Origin: Desulforamulus aquiferis
GTDB lineage: Bacteria; Bacillota; Desulfotomaculia; Desulfotomaculales; Desulfotomaculaceae
Length of the DNA stretch: 50,837 nucleotides
Direction of reading: 5' to 3'
NCBI GenBank assembly: GCA_004143605.1
Contig: AWVY01000040.1
Coordinates: 25,597 to 76,433 of the forward strand
Below, piece after piece: positions 1 through 10,167 of the stretch. The position numbers and the translations under genes were made by a program. The notes beneath the pieces are model-generated. The model was not told where the DNA came from. It saw nothing but the letters and a program-made list of their open reading frames with translations, and made no database searches. Within the stretch, counting starts at the first letter, position 1. The number at the start of each line of letters is the position of its first letter.

Positions 1-1
1 T

Positions 2-1987
2 ACTCCCCCGGGGGCAATAGAAATTTTAGTCGATCCCCTTTATTTCTCAGCCAGTCAGTTAGATTTTAACGGCACGGTAACTATTGTGGCAGAGGGTAAA
101 CAGGTCCCCCTAACTGTGGTGGGAACAGGTTCCAGCCCGGAATTCACCTATGTTATGAAGGATACCTCCTCCATTGCCGCTGAGCCCGGCTCCTTCGGCA
201 TAATCATGATGCCCCAGGGCCAAGCCCAGCAAATTTTGGGTTATTCGGGTCAAATAAATCAAGTGGTTATAAAGTTTGTTCCCGGCTTTGATGAGAAAAA
301 GGTTGTTAATCAAGTTAAACAGATTTTAGAACCCTATGGCAATTTAGTTGATTATCCCCGTAAGCAGCAGCTAAGTCATGCTGTTTTACAGGGTGAGTTG
401 GATAGTCTGAAAGCCTCCTCAATCTTTCTCCCAGCAATCTTTTTAATTATTGCTGCAGCCATACAATTTGTTATGATTGGCAGAATGGTAAAGGCTCAAC
501 GTCTTCAGATCGGCATAATGAAGGCCATGGGCTACAGCAGTTGGCAGATAATGACCCATTACACGGGCTATGCCTTGACAGTGGCGGTGGTGGGTGCTTG
601 TCTGGGAACACTCTTGGGCTTAGTCTTTGCGACCCTCTTCTCACAATTATACGCCCAGTATTTTAACCTGCCCGCCACCATTGGCGGGGTCAATTTAAAA
701 GCCATTTTTAACGGTTTTCTATTAAGTATCTCCGTGGGCTGTGCTGCAGGTATAACATCCTCCAGGGGCGTAATAGGCATTAATCCTGCAGAGGCCATGA
801 GGTCTGAGCCACCTAAAAAGGCCGGCAAGATTCTTCTGGAACATTGGCAATGGTTGTGGAAAATGTTAAGCCTCCTTGGAAGATGAGCATCAGAACGGTT
901 TCCCGCAACAAGGAAGATTTGGAGTAACCCTGGTTGGGGTAATATTTGCCGTAGGTATGCTGGTTGTGGCCTTATTTATCAAAGACTCTGTTGATTATAT
1001 GATCAACCGCACCTACTTCCAAGAACAGAAATATGACTATTTGGTCCGATTTAACAGTCCCGCCAAGGAGAGTGAACTGCTAAATATTTCCCGTATCGAA
1101 GGAGTTCTAAAAACCGAGCCCCTCTTTGAAATACCTGTCAAAATACACCGGGGGGACAATTCTGAGGATGACCTTTTGCTGGGCTTACCCACAAATCTGA
1201 CCCTGAAGGAATTACCCGGTGAAACTGATAAACCCCTGGGGCTTCCTGATGAAGGTATTTTAATCAGTCAAAGAACAGCTAACAGACTTGACGCCGGGGT
1301 TGGTGATCAGGTTACTATAGAAACCCTATTAGGACTTGGTCCTTCCAGATTTGCCACCGTTAAAATAGTGGCTATCAACCAGCAGCTAGTAGGCAACAGC
1401 ACCTATATTTCATTGGAGCAGGCTAACAGAATAATGGGCGAAAGGCAGCTGGCTACCGGGGCAATGCTAAAAATCGACCTTATCATGCCGACAGCATTGA
1501 AGAGGCCTTAAATGATATAACAGGTCTTTCTTCTATCCTTAGTCGGCAGAACGAACTTGACAGCTTTAACAAAAATCTAGATGCTATGATCTACTCCATC
1601 TCAATTATGGTTTTCTTTGCGATAATCCTGGGCTTTGCCATTGTTTACAATTCATCTATAATTAGTTTCTCTGAGCGCAAGAGGGAATTGGCTTCCCTTA
1701 GGGTTCTTGGTTTTACCAACCGGGAAGTATCTGGTCTGCTGTTCAAAGAAAACCTGCTGCAGTCATTACTAGGAGTTATCCTGGGACTGCCCTTTGGCTT
1801 ATTGTTGGCCAAAGGATATATCCAGGCCGTAAGCACAGACCTTTTTACCTTTCCGGTGGTAATTTACCCGTCTACCTACCTGTTATCCGCCCTTGGTGGA
1901 TTGTTCTTTATCCTTGTGGCCCACAGGATGGCCAGCAGGGGTGTATCCAAGCTGGATCTGGTGGAAGTATTGAAGAACAGGGATTGA
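2..1987 (+). CDS. ABC transporter permease, double FtsX/MacB type (5' partial, frame-broken)
   Basis: Membrane subunit of an ABC exporter; its ATPase is not in the window. The frame is already open at the first bases, so the N-terminus is missing. Visible are the end of an extracellular domain, a first FtsX membrane block (about bases 410-800), a second extracellular segment (about 1000-1480) and a last FtsX block (1586-1987) with the cytoplasmic stretch SERKRELASLRVLGF typical of the family. Two FtsX blocks in one chain fit the long double-FtsX permeases. The chain becomes continuous if one base is restored near 861 (A run), near 911 and near 1480. The segment joined at 861-911 reads WKMSIRTVSRNKGRF, the usual entry to a new FtsX unit. 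The adaptor gene follows after 16 bases, so both probably serve one export complex. Family is clear; the substrate is unknown. Confidence 0.85.
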
Positions 1988-2003
1988 TTGGGGGAATATT
2001 TAA

Positions 2004-3160
2004 ATGCAATCAAAGAAAAAAATCTTCTTGGCAGCAGGAATAACCTTAATAGTATTAGTTCTTGCCCTAATAATTTTTAGTGGCGGTACTGAGGCAGAGA
2101 CAATTCAATTACAGCAAGGAAACCTCACCCGCACCGTTGAGGACACAGGCTATGTCCAGCCTGCCACAAATTATGATCTGCATGCTACCCAGGTTGCCAG
2201 GGTAAGACTGGTCCATGGGGCTGCAGGTGACATAGTTAAACAGGGACAGCCCCTTGTGACATTGGAAAATCTCGATCTAGCTTTGCAAGCCAGCGAACTT
2301 CGAGCCCAACTTACCCAGGCTTCCGCAGCGGTTTCCGCTGCCCGGTCAGCCCTGGAACGTAGTGAGCTGGAGCTTAATGACGCCAGGGTAAATCTAGTCC
2401 GTGTGGAAACATTATTTGAATCTGGCGCTGTTACTGAAGTGGAGTTTGAGAAAGCCCGACTACAGATGAGACCGGCCTCCGCAGTGTAGAAGAACAGCAA
2501 TCCCAATTACAAAGTTCGTTTTCCCGTGAAGCCGGGTTACAGCAATCACTGGAACAGATAAATTTAAAGGAAGAGCAGCTCATTCTAAAGAGTCCTGTGG
2601 ACGGGATTATTTTAGACCTGCCTGCTAAGCAGGAGCAGGTGATAAACCCCGGTACATTACTGGCAACCGTTGCTGTCTCGGAGAAGTTAGAGGTTAAAGC
2701 GGATCTCTTAAGTGATGATTTAGGAGAGGTATCCCTGGGACAAAGGGTTCAAATTACCGCCCCGGTACTGGGGGACAAGACCTGGAGGGGGAAGTAGCAA
2801 AAATTTACCCCCGGGCCGAGGAAAAGTTATCTGCCTGGGTGTCATCCAACGAAGAGTGCCGGTAATAATCAGCCTAAAGACTCCGCCAATTTACAACCTG
2901 GTTATGAAGTTCGGGTAGCCATAGCAACAGCCACCCGGGAGAATATACTTTTGGCCCCATTGGAAGCAGTTCGAACCAACCCGGACGGCCAAAGACAAGT
3001 ACTTTTGGTAACTGCTGGCCAGGTCCACCACCGCTTTGTCGAAGCCGGACTAAGCGACGGTCAATCAATTGAAATACTTAGCGGCCTAACCCCTGGAGAT
3101 ACCCTAATAAGAAATGCCAGCCTCGATCTCAAAGACAAGACAAAAATAAAAAGCAACTAA
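2004..3160 (+). CDS. Membrane-fusion/adaptor protein, HlyD/MacA family (frame-broken)
   Basis: Adaptor subunit that would link the preceding ABC permease to the outside; anchored by one N-terminal membrane span (residues about 6-26, rich in Leu/Ile/Val). Then come a lipoyl-like half (VRLVHGAAGDIVKQGQPLVTLEN), a coiled-coil hairpin rich in Ala, Glu and Arg, the returning lipoyl half (LKSPVDGIIL), a beta-barrel and a C-terminal domain. Length of about 385 residues is normal for the family. Four breaks occur, near 2470, 2787 (G run), 2852 and 2883; each is repaired by one added base, giving a seamless adaptor sequence. The start ATG at 2004 follows a GGGGGA ribosome site. Probably cotranscribed with the permease 16 bases upstream. 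Confidence 0.85.
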
Positions 3161-3170
3161 AATAAGTGAA

Positions 3171-3197
3171 GAACCCTGACTTCAAAGGTCAGGGTTC
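3171..3197 (+). terminator. Hairpin after the adaptor gene
   Basis: Ten-base arms GAACCCTGAC and GTCAGGGTTC around a 7-base loop, 10 bases past the adaptor stop codon. No clear T run follows, so it may be a weak terminator. It directly abuts the end of the palindromic repeat element. Confidence 0.6.
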
Positions 3198-3198
3198 A

Positions 3199-3458
3199 CA
3201 GATTGTCAAGAAACTACCTATATTCGGGTTTTAATAATCCCTCACGACTCCTCTCTCCGCAGTGGGCAGCGCTAATCCCTTGCTTCGGGCGAAAATGGGC
3301 CGCCTTCGAGTAAACATCGTGTTTACCTCAGGCTTGAGCGGACATCCATGTCCGCTCACCCATTTTCGCATCCTCAGCTTCGCGAAGCGCTGTTTCCACT
3401 GCTTCGAATGTCGCTGTTCGGGATTATTAAACCCAGTTGAATCTTTTTCAACAGGCTG
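3199..3458. repeat. 260-bp palindromic MITE-like element, copy A (complete)
   Basis: Bounded by imperfect inverted ends (CAGATTGTC at the left, CAGCCTGTTG read from the right). Each end leads into an inner inverted repeat: GGGTTTTAATAATCC at 3226-3240, and its complement at 3421-3434 with one A missing. The interior is a nest of hairpins: 11-base arms at 3289-3299/3359-3369, six-base arms at 3310-3315/3321-3326, ten-base arms at 3336-3345/3348-3357, and the perfect palindrome GCTTCGCGAAGC at 3377-3388. A related copy lies inverted at 50626-50837. No transposase is encoded. It sits exactly between the terminators of two convergent genes. Confidence 0.8.
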
Positions 3459-3459
3459 A

Positions 3460-3482
3460 AAAACCGGGCGAGGCCCGGTTTT
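3460..3482 (-). terminator. Terminator of glycogen phosphorylase
   Basis: Arms AAAACCGGGC and GCCCGGTTTT around GAG, 29 bases past the phosphorylase stop; on the minus strand the stem is followed by a T run. It also works in sequence terms as a two-way terminator. Confidence 0.8.
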
Positions 3483-3510
3483 CGCTTGTATTAGATATTA
3501 TCGATCCATT

Positions 3511-6028
3511 TTACCAGCGGTAGCTCAAAGGGATATTCGAAGTTTGAATTATGGGGCGAATACGCAGGGTATAGCCTGAAGTTCCTTGGATTAGCACCAG
3601 ATTTGTTTCATAGCGATAGACTCCGTCACCTAACTCTTCCATTAAGGCCAGTGGCATTAACATGATATTGGTGAGACCGTGATCTCCCACATTGCCGTAG
3701 ACAACCTCCACCACGACATCAGTTGGCTTAATCGGCCCAAGGGATACATCAGTCTGGATATAGATATGATCCCCCAATTTTAATTCCTTAGCTGCTCCAC
3801 CCTTTGTCCTTTGAAGTAGACCTGATGCCAATTACATCTGATAAAGCCTTTATGTTCTTGCATTTCCCTTGCTAGTCTAAATCCCTCGGCAGCATATAAC
3901 CTGCCCTTTAATGCCGCAGGAAGATAAAACCTCCGGGTATATTCCTTAACCATCCGTTCGGTGCTAAACCTCCAGGGTATGGTGGCCAAGCAATTTTTCA
4001 TGCGGCTAACCCACTCCCTGGGAATCCCATCTACCCGCCGATAATAATAGGTACTATGATTTGCTCAAGGAGATCAAAGAGGGAATTGCCGTCTTCCCTA
4101 TCCTGGGTTTCCTCTGTGTCATACTCAATCTCTGTACCTATGGCAAAGCCATTTTCACCATTATAGGCTTCCGGCCACCAGCCATCTAATATGCTGCAAT
4201 TAATACCTCCGCTAACCGCCGCCTTTTGGCCACTGGTGCCGCTGGCCTCCATTGGCCTTCTCGGGGTGTTAAGCCACACATCCACCCCCTGTAAAAGATG
4301 GCGGGACACATTAATATCATAGTTCTCAACCAGTACAATTTTACCCCGGAATTCTTCCTCTTTGCTTAAATCATATATTTGTTTGATAATTTCCTGCCCC
4401 GGGCGATCAGCCGGGTGGGCCTTGCCGGCAAAAATGATCTGAACTGGCCTCTCGGGGTTGTTTAACAACCTTGAGAGACGCTCCTTATCCCTTAATAGCA
4501 GATTGGCCCTTTTGTAGGTGGCAAAGCGACGGGCAAAGCCTATGGTCAATACATCCCTGCTTAAATACCCGGCACATTCCCTAATCAGTTCTATTGGTTG
4601 GAAGTTACGTTCCATTCTAGCGCAAAGGTTGTTTTGTACAAACTTAATCATCCGCTCCTTCAATACTAGATGGGTATCCCACAGTTCCTGATCGGGGATA
4701 GCATACACCTTGTTCCATTTGCTCTGGTCAGAAATGTTATCCATCCAGTCCATACCGATATATTTTTCAAAAAGCTCCTTCATCTCCCGGGCGGCCCAGG
4801 TCTCAGTATGGACACCGTTGGTCACATAGTAAATTGGTATCTCCTCAAGGGGATACTTTTATAAAGATAAGCAAACATTTGCTTAGTCACTTTTCCGTGC
4901 AGTTGACTAACTCCATTTGTGAAAATGGCATTATTCATGGCCAGTCTGGTCATATTAAAACCATGTCTTAAATCGTCCCAACCCATGCCAATCAGTGTGT
5001 TTCGGTCAATGCTTAGTTTCTCATACATATGTCCAAGATAATGGTCGATCATTTCCGAGCTAAAAACATCATGTCCCGCCGGAACAGGGGTATGGGTAGT
5101 AAAAATGGTACAAGAGCGAACTGCCTCGCAGGCCGTGTGGAAAGGAATCCCCCTTTGAACTAGTTCCCTCACTCGCTCCAGGATACTAAAGGCTGCATGG
5201 CCCTCATTAATATGCCAGGCGGTTGGTGCTATGCCCAATTCCCGCAGTGCCTTTACTCCACCAATTCCCAGGATAATTTCCTGGGATATTCTTGTGTCAT
5301 GGTTACCCCCATATAGCTTGGACGTCAGGCTACGATCCTCCAGGCTGTTTTGGGCCAGGTCAGCGTCTAAAAAATAAATTACTATACGTCCCACCTGTAG
5401 CTGCCAGACCTTGATGTAAAGCTCTCTACCGGGCAATTGAATACTGATAATGACCTCTTCACCGTTAGGATGAACGGCGGGTGTAACGGTCATCTCATTA
5501 AAATCCATGAAGGAGTAGTGGCTTCCTGCCATCCATCTCGATTTAATTTTTGACAAAAGTAGCCCTGCTTGTAAAGAATACCCACCCCTACAAAGGGAAT
5601 GCCCAGGTCACTGGCTGACTTGGAATGATCTCCAGCCAGAAGGCCTAGCCCACCGCTATAAACGGGATTTGACTCATGAACGCCAAATTCCGCCGAAAAG
5701 TATGCAACTAATTGATTGGATTGATCCTTAAAATTTCTCTGAAACCAAGATTCCTGCCTCATATATTGGTCAAAAAATTCCATCATTAGATCGTAAATAG
5801 CTAGGTAATCCGGGTCCTCAGCAGCCCTTTTTAGTTTATCACCCTCAACATGCAACAGGAACTTAACCGGGTTATGACCGACCTTTCCCACAGTATGCGA
5901 TCAACTCTGCTGAATAATTGCTGGGATCTTGGGCGCCAGCTAAACCAAAGATTTCTGGACAATTCGCTTAACCTGTTTATTCTTTCAGGTAGTTCGGGCA
6001 TCACTGAAACTGTGCGAAAAGAGTACAT
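3511..6028 (-). CDS. glgP: Glycogen/alpha-glucan phosphorylase (frame-broken)
   Basis: Cytoplasmic PLP enzyme releasing glucose 1-phosphate from glycogen or maltodextrins. About 840 residues once joined, matching the short bacterial alpha-glucan phosphorylase branch. Seen in order: N-terminal LSRNLWFSWRP, the early glycine-rich loop (VYSGGLGLLAGDH), WHINEGHAAF, THTPVPAGHD and the PLP-lysine region MEASGTSGQKAAVSGG followed by LDGWWPEAYNG; the lysine of GTSGQK should carry PLP. Five breaks (about 5860, 5540, 4825, 4035, 3825) each need one restored base. The ATG at 6028 was chosen because GGAGG lies six bases upstream; an open frame extends further but without a ribosome site. It stands alone, with no other glg gene beside it. 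Confidence 0.92.
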
Positions 6029-6149
6029 TTCATCCCTCCGTTTTATCAGTATTACCATAAGTATGGTATTGCCCAAGATTTTATCACATTTTAATTTTAG
6101 AAACGTTAAGTTTGTTACATTTTTTACAAACTTTTAAGAAAATATTTCC

Positions 6150-7049
6150 TTAGGCAGCTTCGGAAACCTTGCTTGGTTTAGGAGCTAAGACAACTAGTAC
6201 CGCACCAATTAAGACAATCAGTCCACCAAACAACTGAATAAAGGTTAACCGTTCACTTAGCAGCAAGGCAGATAAGCTAATTGTAATAAGAGGCTCTATC
6301 ATACTCAGAATGGAAGCCCTTGTTGAACCAATTAAATCCATCCCTTTAAAAAAGGTAAACATTGGTATAATGGTTGAACACACTGCTACCCCGCCCATGG
6401 CTGCCCAGGCCCCTGGGGTTAAGTTGAAGTAAAGGTTGCCAGTGGCCAGACCAATAATAAACAGGGAGGTAAAGGCAAATAGGGAAACGTAAGCACTTGT
6501 AATCATTACCGGAATCTGTTTTACTACCTTATTGCCTAATAAAATATAGCTGGAATAGGAAATGGAAGCACCAACGGCCAACAAGACTCCATATATATTG
6601 ATCTGGTTAAAGGAATTGCCCAAGACAAGGAAAAGTCCCATGAGAGAGAAACCTATGGACAATATAATTTTTGAGGTCAAGCTTTCTTTTTCAAATAGCG
6701 TTGAACCCACCGCCACAAAAACCGGATATAAGTATAAAAGCAACACCGCCAGGGAGGCAGGAATATATTTTACTGAAGCAAAATAACAGGTTGACATTAT
6801 GGTGTAAAGCACTCCGCCTAAAAGAAATAGATGTTTTATTTGACCGTCCTGAACTATAGGTTTTTTATTGGTTAAAAATAAATAGCTAAAGAAAAATACA
6901 GTTGTTATAAGAAACCGTACAACAAGTAAAGAGGTAACTGTAGCTCCACCAGCATAGGCCTCAATGGCAAAAAAGGGGATCACGGCAAACCCCGTTGCTG
7001 ATAAGAGAACTAAGACTACCCCTAGATTAAAATTTGTCAATCTTATCAC
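6150..7049 (-). CDS. EamA/DMT-family transporter (10 TM)
   Basis: Intact 299-residue membrane protein of the drug/metabolite transporter superfamily, with two five-helix EamA halves (about residues 9-145 and 155-287). Such proteins export amino acids, nucleobases or other metabolites; the substrate cannot be told here. Hydrophobic spans are regularly spaced. The second half ends in the typical SMIEPLITISLSALLLSERL motif, in which a Pro in the helix is conserved. The GTG at 7049 is the first start; a TTG nine bases later has a better-placed AGGTGAT ribosome site. The YbaK gene lies 17 bases upstream on the same strand, suggesting cotranscription. Confidence 0.88.
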   Translation of the reverse strand: MIRLTNFNLGVVLVLLSATGFAVIPFFAIEAYAGGATVTSLLVVRFLITTVFFFSYLFLTNKKPIVQDGQIKHLFLLGGVLYTIMSTCYFASVKYIPASLAVLLLYLYPVFVAVGSTLFEKESLTSKIILSIGFSLMGLFLVLGNSFNQINIYGVLLAVGASISYSSYILLGNKVVKQIPVMITSAYVSLFAFTSLFIIGLATGNLYFNLTPGAWAAMGGVAVCSTIIPMFTFFKGMDLIGSTRASILSMIEPLITISLSALLLSERLTFIQLFGGLIVLIGAVLVVLAPKPSKVSEAA

Positions 7050-7066
7050 CTGCTTAATTTGATTAA

Positions 7067-7531
7067 CTACTCCTCGGTTAGAACGTTCACCACAGAACCA
7101 CCTGTAACCTCACATAATTGGCTAAAGGTGATGGGTAAGGCTGAGCTGGCAGAGCCTGCTGCGGTATAAACCACATCAAAACGCTGCATGGATTCGTCTA
7201 AATAGATAGGTACCTCCCGCCTCATGGCAAAGGGACATACCCCTCCCACCCGAAAACCGGTAACCTCCTCTACTTCCTCAGGGGTGGCCATTTTAGGCTT
7301 TCCTTCTAACAGGGCTTTTACCCTTTTTAAATTTACCTTGACGTCACCTGCGGTTACAAACAGTCCAAAATGCTCCTTTGCCCGAAATAAAATTGATTTG
7401 GCAATCTGTCCTGGCTCTACCCCCAGAACCTTCGCCGCCTCCTCCACGGTACTAGTCTTCTCAGTAAATTCTATTGGCTCCAAATTTAAATCAAACTGCT
7501 TTACATATTCACGAACACGCTGCACCGGCAT
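7067..7531 (-). CDS. YbaK/EbsC-family aminoacyl-tRNA deacylase
   Basis: Intact 154-residue protein of the YbaK/ProX fold, a trans-editing enzyme that hydrolyses misacylated tRNA (Cys-tRNA(Pro) or a relative). Seen: AKSILFRAKEHFGLFVTAGD with the conserved Lys that faces the pocket, and the later GGVCPFAMRREVPIYLDESM segment, which is the hallmark GG.pPfg region of the family. Full length, single domain. Which tRNA is edited cannot be decided from the sequence. Immediately upstream of the EamA gene (17 bases). Confidence 0.9.
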   Translation of the reverse strand: MPVQRVREYVKQFDLNLEPIEFTEKTSTVEEAAKVLGVEPGQIAKSILFRAKEHFGLFVTAGDVKVNLKRVKALLEGKPKMATPEEVEEVTGFRVGGVCPFAMRREVPIYLDESMQRFDVVYTAAGSASSALPITFSQLCEVTGGSVVNVLTEE

Positions 7532-7677
7532 AACCTGAACTACCCCTTTATATATTTTTAGTCGTATTTAATATTATACAAGAAAATATGCTGCTCGATA
7601 TACACTGCCAGTAATTTTTATTCAGACCTATAATATTTATATTTTCCAATATTGGCCAAGCAAAACCAGGCAACAAA

Positions 7678-7700
7678 AAACAGAGCTTGATACTCTGTTT
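7678..7700 (-). terminator. Terminator of the TSUP gene
   Basis: Arms AAACAGAG and CTCTGTTT around a 7-base loop; on the minus strand the stem runs into a T-rich tract. It lies 31 bases after the TSUP stop codon. Confidence 0.8.
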
Positions 7701-7730
7701 CTCATGGCAATAATTTGTAATCTAAAAATA

Positions 7731-8510
7731 CTAAAGGCCAAACAATTTATGGACACCCAGCAGTTTCCCCGACATGATAATTACCGTCACAACTAAAAAG
7801 ACGCGGATCCATTTATCCCCCTTAGAAACCGTGAACATGCTGCCATAATATGCACCAATCGCATTTCCCACGGCAAGGGCTATACCCAGTACCCAATCCA
7901 CTTTTCCACTAAACACAAACACCAGTAAAGAGGCCAAGATATATATTGCCGTAACAAAAACCTTTAAGCTATTTATCTTAACCAAGGACATGCCGGTAAT
8001 AAGGGTTAGCGCCGCAATTATAATAAACCCAACCCCGGCCTGTATAAAGCCTCCGTAGAAACCAACACCAAAGAACACCAAGCAGGCAATAAGCATTCTT
8101 GATTTGCTTAAGACTTCTGCATCTTCCTGCTCAGTTTTTATAAACTTTTTTTCCGGGCGCCAAATGATTAATACCATTACCACCAGCATTACCACGGCTA
8201 AAATCTTATTAAACATATCATCTGTCAGGGAAATTGCAAATTTAGCACCCACAATGGAGCCAAGGACAGCTGGAATACCAAGATAGATACTTAGCTTAGG
8301 GTAGAAAAAGCCCTTCTGTCTAAAATACCCTATGGCCACAAGACTTTGTACCATCAAGGCTATTCTATTTGTTCCATTAGCAACTGCCGACGGCAACCCC
8401 ATAAAAATTAATACCGGAAGGGAAATCAGAGAACCCCCGCCACCCACTGTATTTACGAATCCTGCCACAATTCCAGCCACTAATATTATAATGGCATCAA
8501 TATAAGTCAT
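7731..8510 (-). CDS. TSUP (TauE/SafE) family anion permease
   Basis: Intact 259-residue membrane protein with about eight hydrophobic spans and the family signature at the N-terminus, GFVNTVGGGGSLISLPVL, plus the internal repeat of this signature (GFYGGFIQAGVGFIIIAAL). TSUP proteins export sulfite, sulfoacetate or related organosulfur anions; the substrate is not determined here. The ATG at 8510 has GGGGG eight bases upstream. Divergent from the small HTH gene at 8701; the 190 bases between hold both promoters but no motif I can name. Confidence 0.9.
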   Translation of the reverse strand: MTYIDAIIILVAGIVAGFVNTVGGGGSLISLPVLIFMGLPSAVANGTNRIALMVQSLVAIGYFRQKGFFYPKLSIYLGIPAVLGSIVGAKFAISLTDDMFNKILAVVMLVVMVLIIWRPEKKFIKTEQEDAEVLSKSRMLIACLVFFGVGFYGGFIQAGVGFIIIAALTLITGMSLVKINSLKVFVTAIYILASLLVFVFSGKVDWVLGIALAVGNAIGAYYGSMFTVSKGDKWIRVFLVVTVIIMSGKLLGVHKLFGL

Positions 8511-8700
8511 CAAATAACCCCCTTGCCCGGTATAACATGAACAGGCAGTATTGCCGGTTTATGGTATACCATATTGAGGTTATATTAACAATCCACAGTT
8601 TTTTTGGCAAGGTTTTTATAAAAATACCATCCATTTATTACCACGTCTTTTCATGACTTATCGGGAGAAAATATTACTTAAAATGGAAGGTGGTATGGTA

Positions 8701-8913
8701 ATGGTTATGCAAATGCGCTCGGTATTTAAGCCAATCATAGATGATCGGGGATTATCGGTTTCTCAGGTAGCCAAGGAGATTGATTATAGCGAGGATATCT
8801 TGAGACAACTTTATGAAGACGAGATGGATTGCTATCCCCGGGATCTATTAGCAAAGCTATGTGTATACTTTGGTATGCCTTTATCAGACTTATTTACCCT
8901 AGAAGGCCAATAA
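8701..8913 (+). CDS. Small Cro/C1-type helix-turn-helix protein
   Basis: About 70 residues, a single HTH (RGLSVSQVAKEIDYSEDILRQL, then a YPRDLLAKLCVYFGMPLSDLFTLE tail typical of the HTH_26/Cro group). Probably a DNA-binding regulator. An open frame runs from 8653, but GGAAGG at 8685-8690 points to the ATG at 8701 (or 8707). Its position beside the divergent TSUP gene suggests, but does not prove, that it controls that transporter. Convergent with the diguanylate cyclase gene, ends 23 bases apart. Confidence 0.75.
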   Translation: MVMQMRSVFKPIIDDRGLSVSQVAKEIDYSEDILRQLYEDEMDCYPRDLLAKLCVYFGMPLSDLFTLEGQ

Positions 8914-8936
8914 AAATGGCACCACTAGAGTACCAT

Positions 8937-9944
8937 CTAAATTTCTGATGAGTTTGGCATATGAATCTTCACACAGTTTCGCCCAGATTGTTTAGCCTGA
9001 TACAGGGCTTTGTCTGCCTCGGCAACAAGCTTTTCAATTGAACCATAGGGGTTAGGAATCCTAGAAGCAACTCCCAGGCTTACTGTAAGATATTGGGTTC
9101 CCGTTGCTTGTGGTTGTATTATTTTCATAGCTTCAACCTTGGACCTAATGGTTTCCGCGATAATAGCAGCACCCTCCAAACTAGTATTGGGCAGCACTAC
9201 TGCGAACTCCTCGCCTCCGTAACGGGCAGCCAAATCACCGGGTCGTTTTAATATCTCCCTCAAAAGGCTGGCCACCTGCTTTAAACAAGCATCGCCGGCC
9301 TGATGGCCCAAATTGTCATTATATTTTTTAAAGTGATCTATATCAAAAAGAATCAGGGAAAGGGGCATACCCAACCTCATGCCCCTATTCCATTCCTTAC
9401 TAAGCATCTCGTCAAAACGGCGCCTGTTGGCTATGCCCGTTAACCCATCTAAAAATGAGAGACGTCGTAAAATACCGTTAGCCTCTTCCAGCTGCCTCTT
9501 TACCTCCAGCAGCTCCTTTTCTCTGGCTTTACGACTGTCTACTTCCTGTTTAAGCTTCAGGGCGGAGCGAACCCGGGCCAGGAGCTCTATACTGTTGGGC
9601 GGCTTTATGATATAGTCCATGGCGCCTGCCTCAAAGGCAATTTCGAGATTCTCAGCGGTATTCTTAGCACTAATCATAATTACCGGAACGTCCTGCAGCT
9701 TTGGATTTCTCTTGAAAAATCGACAGGCCTCAATGCCATTTATATCGGGCATGATTATATCCATTAGAATTAGGTCTACTGTTTTGCTGTTTCCTTCTTT
9801 TTCCCATTTTTCCATGGTCTTATAGGCTTCCATGGCAGAGAAAGTTACATAAAGATCTGTATAGCCGGCCGATTCAAGGATAGACTTTATAAGCATTTGA
9901 CTTACGGTGGAGTCATCCACAATAACAATCGCCATCTCTACCAT
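8937..9944 (-). CDS. Response regulator with GGDEF output (diguanylate cyclase)
   Basis: Intact 335-residue cytoplasmic signalling protein that makes c-di-GMP. Residues about 4-125 are a receiver domain (VDDSTVSQ at the N-terminus, phospho-acceptor Asp in LILMDIIMPDINGIEA, switch Lys in YIIKPPNS); then a coiled-coil linker (about 130-160); then a GGDEF domain with active-site RYGGEEF. An inhibitory I-site RxxD is intact (RPGD, five residues before GGEEF), so product feedback is expected. Layout is that of the WspR/PleD-like single-receiver cyclases. GGAGAAAGG precedes the ATG. No kinase is adjacent; the histidine kinase at 11463-12613 is a possible partner by proximity only. Confidence 0.93.
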   Translation of the reverse strand: MVEMAIVIVDDSTVSQMLIKSILESAGYTDLYVTFSAMEAYKTMEKWEKEGNSKTVDLILMDIIMPDINGIEACRFFKRNPKLQDVPVIMISAKNTAENLEIAFEAGAMDYIIKPPNSIELLARVRSALKLKQEVDSRKAREKELLEVKRQLEEANGILRRLSFLDGLTGIANRRRFDEMLSKEWNRGMRLGMPLSLILFDIDHFKKYNDNLGHQAGDACLKQVASLLREILKRPGDLAARYGGEEFAVVLPNTSLEGAAIIAETIRSKVEAMKIIQPQATGTQYLTVSLGVASRIPNPYGSIEKLVAEADKALYQAKQSGRNCVKIHMPNSSEI

Positions 9945-10059
9945 ACCTTTCTCCGCTTAACTCATTGCCAGAAAAAATTCAACGCTTAAATTATGTTTTC
10001 CTGCATTATGGCGAATCTTTATTAATAACTTAATATATTTTTACATTACCCACAAAAAT

Positions 10060-10078
10060 GCCCGGGAATACCCCGGGC
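10060..10078 (-). terminator. GCCCGGG hairpin terminator
   Basis: Arms GCCCGGG and CCCGGGC around a 5-base loop, with T-rich tracts on both sides. It lies downstream of the alcohol dehydrogenase on the minus strand, 90 bases past its stop. Confidence 0.75.
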
Positions 10079-10167
10079 TTATTTATTTTTGCTCTTAACC
10101 ATTTCATATTTGTATCTGGCCATCTCGACACTCTCCCACAGTTAACCTTAGTAAATAAAAGCTTTGT

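Noticed and set aside
3262-3459. Open frame with Cys-rich translation
   Set aside because: It lies wholly within the palindromic repeat, and the same translation appears from the other copy; no ribosome site. Explained by the repeat.
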